DNA of 36,886 nt from Betaproteobacteria bacterium (lineage in GTDB: Bacteria > Pseudomonadota > Gammaproteobacteria > Burkholderiales > UBA3065), in NCBI GenBank assembly GCA_009923755.1, contig RFSW01000006.1, positions 1 through 36,886 on the forward strand, in the 5' to 3' direction. The position numbers and the translations under genes were made by a program. Shown one piece after another: positions 31,373 to 36,886 of the stretch. Below the pieces are notes generated by a model that saw only the letters and a list, made by a program, of their open reading frames with translations, was not told the DNA's origin and did no database searches. The first letter of the stretch is position 1, and each line of letters starts with the position of its first letter.

Positions 31373-33630
31373 GCCACGCCGCCGTCGGCCACCGCGCCGG
31401 TGCCGACCACCCCATCTTCGAGCAAGGCCTCGGCCTGACGCGCCTGCGCCTGATGCAAAGCGTAGTAGGCGCCACGGCGGGCCATCAGCTCGTCGTGGGT
31501 GCCGGTCTCGACCATCTCGCCGCGGTCCAGCACCACCAGGCGATCGGCTTTGCGCAGGGTCGACAAACGGTGTGCTATGGCAATGGTGGTGCGGCCGCGC
31601 ACCAGATTGTCGAGCGCGGCCTGGATCGCTTTCTCGGTGGTCGAGTCGACCGACGACGTGGCCTCGTCGAGGATAAGGATGCGTGGGTCGATCAGCAGCG
31701 CCCGCGCGATGCTGATGCGCTGGCGCTCGCCGCCGGAAAGCGACTGCCCGCGCTCGCCGACCAGCGAATCGTAACCGTGCGGCAGGCGCATGATGAACTC
31801 GTGCGCGTTGGCCGCCCGCGCCGCGGCGACCACCTCGGCGCGGCCCGCATCCGGCCGTCCGTAGGCGATGTTCTCGGCAATGGTGCCGAAGAACAGGAAG
31901 GGCTCCTGCAGCACCAGGCCGATGTTGCGCCGATAGTCGGCCACTGCGAGTTCACGGACATCGATGCCGTCGACGCGGACGGCGCCTTCACTCGGGTCGT
32001 GGAAGCGGCAGACCAGGTTGACCAGGGTGCTTTTACCCGAGCCGCTGTGCCCGACCACGCCGATCATCTCGCCAGGCCGGATGTCCAGACTCAGCCGGCG
32101 GATGACCTGCCGGTTGCCGTAGCGGAAACTCACGTCATCGAGCTGGATGCGCCCCTGCACGGGCGGTAAGGGCCTCGGCTGGGCCGGCTCCGGCACGTTG
32201 CTCTGGTGGTCAAGGATGTCGAAGATGCGCTTGGCGCCGGCCGCCGCCTTCTGCGTGTGCGAAACGATGCGGCTCATGCTGTCGAGCCGCGTGTAGAAGC
32301 GGCCGATATAGGCGATGAAGGCGGCCAGCGTACCGACCGTGATCTCGTCGTTGGAGACCTGCCAGATGCCGAAGGTCCAGACCACCAGCAAGCCGATCTC
32401 GGTCAGCAGCGTGACGCTCGGCGCAAACATCGACCAGACCTTGTTGACGCGGTCGTTGATCTCGAGGTTGTGCCGGTTGGCGGCGTGAAAACGTCCGGCC
32501 TCGCGGCCCTCCTGGGCAAAGGCCTTGACCACACGGATGCCGGGGATGGTGTCGGCCAGCACATTGGTCACCTCAGACCAGATCCGGTCGGCACGCTCGA
32601 AGCCGCGGCGCAGACGGTCGCGCACCACATGGATCAGGTAGCCGATGACGGGAAGCGGCAGCAGGGTGACCAGCGCCAACCAGGGGTTGATGCTGAACAA
32701 GACGGCTGCGGTCATCCCGATCATCAGCACGTCGGTGGCGAAGTCGAGCAGGTGCAGCGAGAGGAACAGGTTGATGCGCTCGGTCTCGGCGCCGATGCGC
32801 GCCATCAGGTCGCCGGTGCGCTTGCTGCCGAAGTACGACACCGACTGGTTGAGCAGGTGCTCGAAGGTGGCGGTGCGCAGGTCGGCCCCGATACGCTCCG
32901 AAACGCGCGCCAACACATAGGTGCGGGCCCAACCGAGCCCCCAGCCGACCAGCGCGGCTGCGAGCAGGCCGAACATGTAGAGGCTGACCAGTTGCTTGTC
33001 GAGATCCTGACCGTTCTGGTATGGAATCAGCAGCTTGTCCATCAGCGGCTTGGTGAGATACGGCGGAACCAGAGTCGCCGACGTGGCGAGCATGGTCAGC
33101 ACGAAACCGAGCAACAGACGCGACCGGTAGGGTCGCGCAAAGCGCCAGAGCCTCAGCAGGGTCAGGGTGGATGGCGGTTGCTCATCTTCGGCGCAGGTCT
33201 CACACAGCACAACGCCCACTGGCACCTCAACGCCACAGGCACGGCAGTTTGCGGCCGATAGAGCCTCATCGCCCTCGCGCCAGCGATGCCAAGCGTCGAC
33301 AAGCGACTGCGCCGCCGGTTGCAGCCCGAGACGCAGTTCCCAGCGCGCAAGCAAGGTCTCGCCCGAGCGCCAGTCGAGGCTGACGACGCCAGCATGGTCG
33401 ATCAGACTGAGTTCGCCATCCCGCAAGGGCCACTCGCCGACCACGTGGACGCGGCGATCGAGCCACTGCAACGAGAGGATACGACTGGTCGAGAGCGCCA
33501 CCGCGCCGGGCTGGAAACGGCGCGCAGCGTCGAGGTCGGTCTCGGCGATGGCAAGCAGGGCCTCGTCGGATGACAGATGGGCTGTCGCCGCCCTGGACCA
33601 GGCATCGACGTCGAGGATGGGCTGGCTCAT
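31369..33630 (-). CDS. ABC transporter (half-transporter) associated with cyanophycin locus
   Basis: This is a 753-residue fused permease-ATPase. It has an N-terminal extension of about 155 residues with a zinc-ribbon (CRAC at 129-132, CETC at 143-146), then a six-helix type IV exporter domain (about 165-465) and a nucleotide-binding domain with Walker A GHSGSGKST (527-535), signature LSGGERQ (631-637) and Walker B ILILDEA (651-657). It resembles lipid/multidrug half-exporters and would work as a homodimer. The extension is unusual and sets it apart from MsbA. It is co-translated with DUF1854 and divergent from the cyanophycin synthetase genes. The substrate is unknown. ATG 33630 is chosen; an upstream start at 33687 would run through the shared inverted repeat. 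Confidence 0.88.
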   Translation of the reverse strand: MSQPILDVDAWSRAATAHLSSDEALLAIAETDLDAARRFQPGAVALSTSRILSLQWLDRRVHVVGEWPLRDGELSLIDHAGVVSLDWRSGETLLARWELRLGLQPAAQSLVDAWHRWREGDEALSAANCRACGVEVPVGVVLCETCAEDEQPPSTLTLLRLWRFARPYRSRLLLGFVLTMLATSATLVPPYLTKPLMDKLLIPYQNGQDLDKQLVSLYMFGLLAAALVGWGLGWARTYVLARVSERIGADLRTATFEHLLNQSVSYFGSKRTGDLMARIGAETERINLFLSLHLLDFATDVLMIGMTAAVLFSINPWLALVTLLPLPVIGYLIHVVRDRLRRGFERADRIWSEVTNVLADTIPGIRVVKAFAQEGREAGRFHAANRHNLEINDRVNKVWSMFAPSVTLLTEIGLLVVWTFGIWQVSNDEITVGTLAAFIAYIGRFYTRLDSMSRIVSHTQKAAAGAKRIFDILDHQSNVPEPAQPRPLPPVQGRIQLDDVSFRYGNRQVIRRLSLDIRPGEMIGVVGHSGSGKSTLVNLVCRFHDPSEGAVRVDGIDVRELAVADYRRNIGLVLQEPFLFFGTIAENIAYGRPDAGRAEVVAAARAANAHEFIMRLPHGYDSLVGERGQSLSGGERQRISIARALLIDPRILILDEATSSVDSTTEKAIQAALDNLVRGRTTIAIAHRLSTLRKADRLVVLDRGEMVETGTHDELMARRGAYYALHQAQARQAEALLEDGVVGTGAVADGGVA

Positions 33631-33653
33631 TGGCTCTGAATGCTCTTCACGGC

Positions 33654-33687
33654 GTGTCAACGCTGGGGCGGGCGGGCGCGTTGACAC
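33654..33687. promoter_or_regulatory. Perfect 10-bp inverted repeat in the divergent cyanophycin control region
   Basis: GTGTCAACGC (33654-33663) and GCGTTGACAC (33678-33687) are perfect reverse complements separated by 14 G-rich bases. They sit in the 81-bp gap between the divergent transporter and synthetase genes, 24 bases from each start codon. Each arm contains TTGACA on one strand, but no -10 box fits at 16-18 bases, so an operator shared by both directions is more likely than two promoters. Confidence 0.65.
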
Positions 33688-33711
33688 AGCACCGTATCAA
33701 GAACCTTCTCC

Positions 33712-35889
33712 ATGCCCAGTGATCTCCGCCCCGCGCGCTTTGACATCAAGCTGCTGAGCGTCCGCTATATCGCCGGTCCGAACGTCTGGACCGTGGAGTA
33801 TCACCCCATCATCGAGGCGCTGGTCGACATCGGCGCCCTCGAAGATTTCCCCTCCGACACCCTGCCGGGCCTGCCCGAGCGGCTCGAAGCCTGGCTGCCC
33901 GGCCTCATCGAGCACCGCTGCAGCGTCGGCGAGCGCGGTGGCTTTCTGCAGCGCCTGCACCGCGGCACCTGGCCGGCGCACATCATGGAACACGTCACCC
34001 TCGAGCTGCAGTCGATGGCCGGCTTCGAGGGCGGCTTCGGCCGTGCCCGCGAGATCTCACGACGCGGTGTCTATAAGGTCGCGGTGAGCGTGCAGCACGA
34101 ATCGGTCGGTCGGCGCGCCATGGCAGCCGCGCGCGACCTGGTGCTCGCCGCCATCCACGATGAGCCCTTCGACGTCGCGGCGGTGGTCGAGGAACTGCGC
34201 GACATGGCCGATGCGCTCTGCCTCGGCCCGAGCACCTCGCACATCGTCGCAGCCGCCAAGGCGCGCCGCATCCCCTTCATGCGGCTCAATAGCGGCAACC
34301 TCGTGCAGATCGGTCATGGCGCGGCCCAGCGCCGCATCTGGACCGCCGAGACCGACGGCACCAGCGCCATCGCCGAGGGCATCTCGCGCGACAAACAGCT
34401 CACCCGCCAGTTGCTCTCCGCCTGCGGTGTGTCGGTGCCCCGCGGCCGCCAGGTCGACAGCCCCGAGGACGCCTGGGAAGCCGCCGAGGACCTCGGCGTG
34501 CCGGTGGTGGTCAAGCCGCTCGACGGCAACCACGGGCGCGGCGTATTCACCAACCTCTCGACCCGGGAGGAGGTGGTGGCTGCCTATGCGGTTGCCATCA
34601 ATGAGGGCAGCGGCGTGCTGGTCGAGCGCTTCATCGACGGCCTTGAGCACCGGCTGCTGGTGGTCGGCGACCGTCTGGTGGCAGCCGCCCGCGGCGACAT
34701 CGCCAGCGTGACCGGCGATGGCCGCTCGACCCTGCTGGAGCTGATCGAGTCCCAACTCAACAGCGACCCGCGACGCGGCAACGGCGAAGACCAACCGCTC
34801 AACCGCGTGCGCCTTGACTCGGCGGCGCGCATCGAGATCGCGCATCAAGGTTATGCAGCCGGCGACGCCGTGCCGGCCGCCGGCGTCGAGGTGGTCATCC
34901 AACGCAACGGCAATGTCGCCATCGACTGCACTGCCGCCGTGAATCCTGCGGTCGCCGCACAAGCGTGCCTGGCAGCCCGCATCGTCGGGCTCGACATCGC
35001 CGGCATCGACATCGTCTCTGCCGACATCGGTCGGCCCTTCGCCGAGACCGGCGGCGCAATCGTCGAGGTCAACGCCGGCCCCGGCCTGCTGATGCACATC
35101 AAGCCGGCCGAAGGCACGCCGCAGCCGGTCGGCAGCGCCATCATCGGCCACCTGTTCCCCGAAGGCGCCACTGGCCGCATCCCCTTGGTCGGCGTCAGCG
35201 GCAGCCACGGCACCGCGCTCACCGCGCAGCTCATCGCCCGCATCCTCTCGCTGCACCCCTGGCGCACCGGGCTGGTCTGTGGCGCACCCACCGACACCGC
35301 CGGCATCGTCACACCGTCGCGTCGCGAACCGGTATTCGAGCAGGGCCGCAAGGTCCTCATGAACCCGGCGGTGCAGGCTGCGGTGATCGAGACGCCGATG
35401 CGCGAACTGCTCGATGAGGGCACCTGCTACGACGTCTGCAGCGTAGGTGTGGTCACCGGCCTCGATACGGCGCAGACCTTCCCCGACCGCGATATGGAGA
35501 CGCCCGAACAACTGCACACCATCCTCCGCACACAAGTCGACGTGGTGCCCAAGTGGGGCGTGGCCGTCCTCAATGCCGAAGATGAGATCGTCGCCAGCAT
35601 GGCCGAACTGAGCGAGGGCGAGGTCATCTACTTCTCACGTGACGCCTTGCATCCGACAGTCGCGGCGCACCTCGCGGCCGGTGGTCGGGCCGTGGTGTTG
35701 GCAGACGACGAGTTGCAATTGCGGCACGGCACGACGCGGGAGACCCTGTGCGACACTAGCGACCTCCCCGGAGGCTGCCCCGACACACCGGGCTGCCGGG
35801 CCCATCTGGCCGCGGTGGCAACGGCGTGGGCGCTCGACTTCAATTGCGAGCGCATCCGTGCCGCCGTATTGCACCCGCTCACTGTCTAA
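33712..35889 (+). CDS. Cyanophycin synthetase-like protein lacking a functional Mur-ligase site
   Basis: This is a 725-residue protein. The N-domain (about 1-160, starting KLLSVRYIAGPNVWTVEY) is followed by an ATP-grasp domain (about 215-480) with VVVKPLDGNHGRGVF and GGAIVEVNAGPGLLMH, which in CphA adds Asp to the polymer. The Mur-ligase domain starts at 490, but its P-loop reads GVSGSHGTAL (494-503) instead of GxxGxNGKTT, losing the ATP-binding Lys and Thr. The protein also stops about 150 residues before the usual CphA end (about 870-900), so the C-terminal Mur lobe is absent. It probably acts as one half of a pair with the complete-looking synthetase 14 bp downstream, or polymerises dipeptides. 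The ATG follows CTTCTCC, a poor ribosome site. Confidence 0.88.
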   Translation: MPSDLRPARFDIKLLSVRYIAGPNVWTVEYHPIIEALVDIGALEDFPSDTLPGLPERLEAWLPGLIEHRCSVGERGGFLQRLHRGTWPAHIMEHVTLELQSMAGFEGGFGRAREISRRGVYKVAVSVQHESVGRRAMAAARDLVLAAIHDEPFDVAAVVEELRDMADALCLGPSTSHIVAAAKARRIPFMRLNSGNLVQIGHGAAQRRIWTAETDGTSAIAEGISRDKQLTRQLLSACGVSVPRGRQVDSPEDAWEAAEDLGVPVVVKPLDGNHGRGVFTNLSTREEVVAAYAVAINEGSGVLVERFIDGLEHRLLVVGDRLVAAARGDIASVTGDGRSTLLELIESQLNSDPRRGNGEDQPLNRVRLDSAARIEIAHQGYAAGDAVPAAGVEVVIQRNGNVAIDCTAAVNPAVAAQACLAARIVGLDIAGIDIVSADIGRPFAETGGAIVEVNAGPGLLMHIKPAEGTPQPVGSAIIGHLFPEGATGRIPLVGVSGSHGTALTAQLIARILSLHPWRTGLVCGAPTDTAGIVTPSRREPVFEQGRKVLMNPAVQAAVIETPMRELLDEGTCYDVCSVGVVTGLDTAQTFPDRDMETPEQLHTILRTQVDVVPKWGVAVLNAEDEIVASMAELSEGEVIYFSRDALHPTVAAHLAAGGRAVVLADDELQLRHGTTRETLCDTSDLPGGCPDTPGCRAHLAAVATAWALDFNCERIRAAVLHPLTV

Positions 35890-35903
35890 ACCCCGTCCCG
35901 AAC

Positions 35904-36886
35904 ATGGATGTCTCCCGAATTCGCGCGCTGCGCGGACCTAATCTGTGGACGCGCGAGACGGCGATCGAGGCGATCGTCACGCTGACGCCCGACGAAAGCG
36001 CCCTTGACCGCAATCCTGGCTTTGAACAACGCCTGCGCGCTCATCTGCCGGGTCTTGGCCGGATCGCCTGCTTGCCCGCAGATGGCACCACATCCCTGGC
36101 CCACGCGCTCGAGGCTGTCGTGTTGGCGCTACAGGCCTCCGCCGGCTGTCCGGTGAGCTTCAGCCGCACCGTGCATGCAGTGCGCGAAAACGTCTACCAG
36201 GTGGTGGTGCAGTACAGCGAAGAGGCCGTCGGAAGGCGTGCTTTCGAATACGCGGAAGCCCTCTGTCGGGCTGCCTGGAGTGGCACCGACTTCGACCTCG
36301 CGACCGCGTTGGCCGAGTTACACGAACTCGACCAAGACATCCGACTGGGCCCCAGCACCGGGGCCATCGTGCAGGCGGCCATGGCGCGCGGCATCCCGCA
36401 TCGGCGCCTCACTGAAGGCAGTCTGGTGCAGTTCGGTTGGGGTTCGCGCCAAAAACGCATTCAAGCCGCTGAGACCGGGCGCACCAGTGCTATCGCCGAA
36501 TCGATCGCGCAGGACAAGGAGCTGACCAAAGACCTGCTGCACGCCGCCGGGGTGCCCGTGCCGCTCGGTCGAAGTGTCAGCGATGCAGCGGACGCGTGGG
36601 CGGCGGCGCAGGAGATCGGCTTGCCCGTGGTGGTCAAGCCGCGTGACGGCAATCAAGGCAAGGGTGTGGCGGTGAACCTGTGCGAGCGCGAAGCAGTGAA
36701 GGCGGCCTACGCCGTCGCCGCCTCCTTCCGCGACGACGTGATGGTCGAACGTTACCTGCCCGGCAACGACTTCCGTCTCCTGGTGGTGGGCGATCGCCTC
36801 ATCGCTGCTGCGCGCCGCGACCCGCCGCTGGTCACTGGCGACGGCGTCCATTCCGTCCGCCAACTGGTGGACGAGGTCAACAAGGA
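35904..36886 (+). CDS. cphA: Cyanophycin synthetase, second copy (3' end outside window)
   Basis: The frame is open from the ATG at 35904 to the window end, about 327 residues. The N-domain begins MDVSRIRALRGPNLWTRETA; the ATP-grasp domain has QDIRLGPSTGAIVQAAMARG, DKELTKDLLHAAGVPVPLG and VVVKPRDGNQGKGV. Its N-terminal half parallels the first synthetase throughout, showing an old duplication. The Mur-ligase P-loop that matters for Arg addition lies beyond the window. It starts 14 bp after the first synthetase gene and is surely in the same operon. Cyanophycin synthetase builds the Asp-Arg storage polymer without ribosomes. Confidence 0.9.
   Translation, partial: MDVSRIRALRGPNLWTRETAIEAIVTLTPDESALDRNPGFEQRLRAHLPGLGRIACLPADGTTSLAHALEAVVLALQASAGCPVSFSRTVHAVRENVYQVVVQYSEEAVGRRAFEYAEALCRAAWSGTDFDLATALAELHELDQDIRLGPSTGAIVQAAMARGIPHRRLTEGSLVQFGWGSRQKRIQAAETGRTSAIAESIAQDKELTKDLLHAAGVPVPLGRSVSDAADAWAAAQEIGLPVVVKPRDGNQGKGVAVNLCEREAVKAAYAVAASFRDDVMVERYLPGNDFRLLVVGDRLIAAARRDPPLVTGDGVHSVRQLVDEVNK

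Noticed and set aside
33655-33686. TTGACA in both arms of the inverted repeat read as divergent -35 boxes
   Set aside because: No -10 box occurs at 16-18 bases on either strand before the start codons.
34057-35535. 492-residue open frame antisense to the first cyanophycin synthetase
   Set aside because: It is a shadow of a well-supported gene with His/Asp/Gly-rich translation unlike a protein.

Overview
The window is GC-rich, densely coded chromosomal DNA from a Gram-negative bacterium, most likely a betaproteobacterium of the Rhodocyclales/Zoogloeaceae type. This rests on gene content rather than on a marker gene: a two-gene cyanophycin synthetase locus with a dedicated ABC transporter and DUF1854 protein, a polyphosphate cluster, a BCAM0308-type zinc protein, an outer-membrane barrel protein and Tat-exported PhoX. 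There is no rRNA, phage, CRISPR array or intact insertion sequence. Except for 13.4-17.4 kb, it reads as ordinary core and housekeeping sequence.

Layout. (1) 1-4.7 kb is a polyphosphate/phosphate block: the 3' end of ppk1, a CYTH-CHAD protein and sixA on the plus strand, converging on a phoU-ppx operon on the minus strand that has a PHO-box-like site in front of it. (2) 4.7-7.1 kb holds divergent rpiA and ilvA. (3) 7.1-10.2 kb is an envelope lipid module: an LtaS/OpgB-like membrane sulfatase-fold transferase and a PAP2 phosphatase, divergent from diacylglycerol kinase dgkA. (4) 10.4-13.2 kb has trpG-trpD without trpE or trpC, then a CBS-domain protein and a zinc-motif protein. (5) 13.2-17.4 kb is the most disturbed part: two tRNA-Lys genes and their terminator, a 39-bp direct repeat of the tRNA end and terminator 911 bp further on, gene relics between the two copies, a cupredoxin-like protein, a MAPEG-secreted-domain fusion, a secreted phosphoesterase, and a poorly coding stretch with an orphan strong terminator. 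(6) 17.4-23.9 kb is a minus-strand run of signalling genes: a methyltransferase, a soluble PAS chemoreceptor-like protein, a PNPOx-like protein, a 36-residue membrane protein missed by ordinary length cut-offs, a CheY-like regulator, a CheA-like kinase with an unusual domain order, and a LON-N-domain protein. (7) 24-30.9 kb holds a Tat-exported deacetylase-fold enzyme, small secreted, outer-membrane and DCC/HNH proteins, phoX, a Sua5-type tRNA-modification enzyme and a DUF3833 lipoprotein. (8) 30.9-36.9 kb is the cyanophycin locus: DUF1854 plus ABC transporter on the minus strand, divergent from two successive cyanophycin synthetase genes, the second running off the window.

How they fit. The two ends describe storage polymers: polyphosphate (ppk1, ppx, phoU, CHAD) and the nitrogen polymer cyanophycin. 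PhoX adds phosphate scavenging. The most interesting points are the cyanophycin locus (a first synthetase whose Mur-ligase P-loop is destroyed and whose C-terminal lobe is missing, facing its transporter across a perfect 10-bp inverted repeat), the CheA-like kinase with its partner regulator and adjacent tiny membrane protein, and the tRNA-Lys-associated duplication. No wholly new system is proven here. All calls come from reading the sequence by eye; no database search was run.
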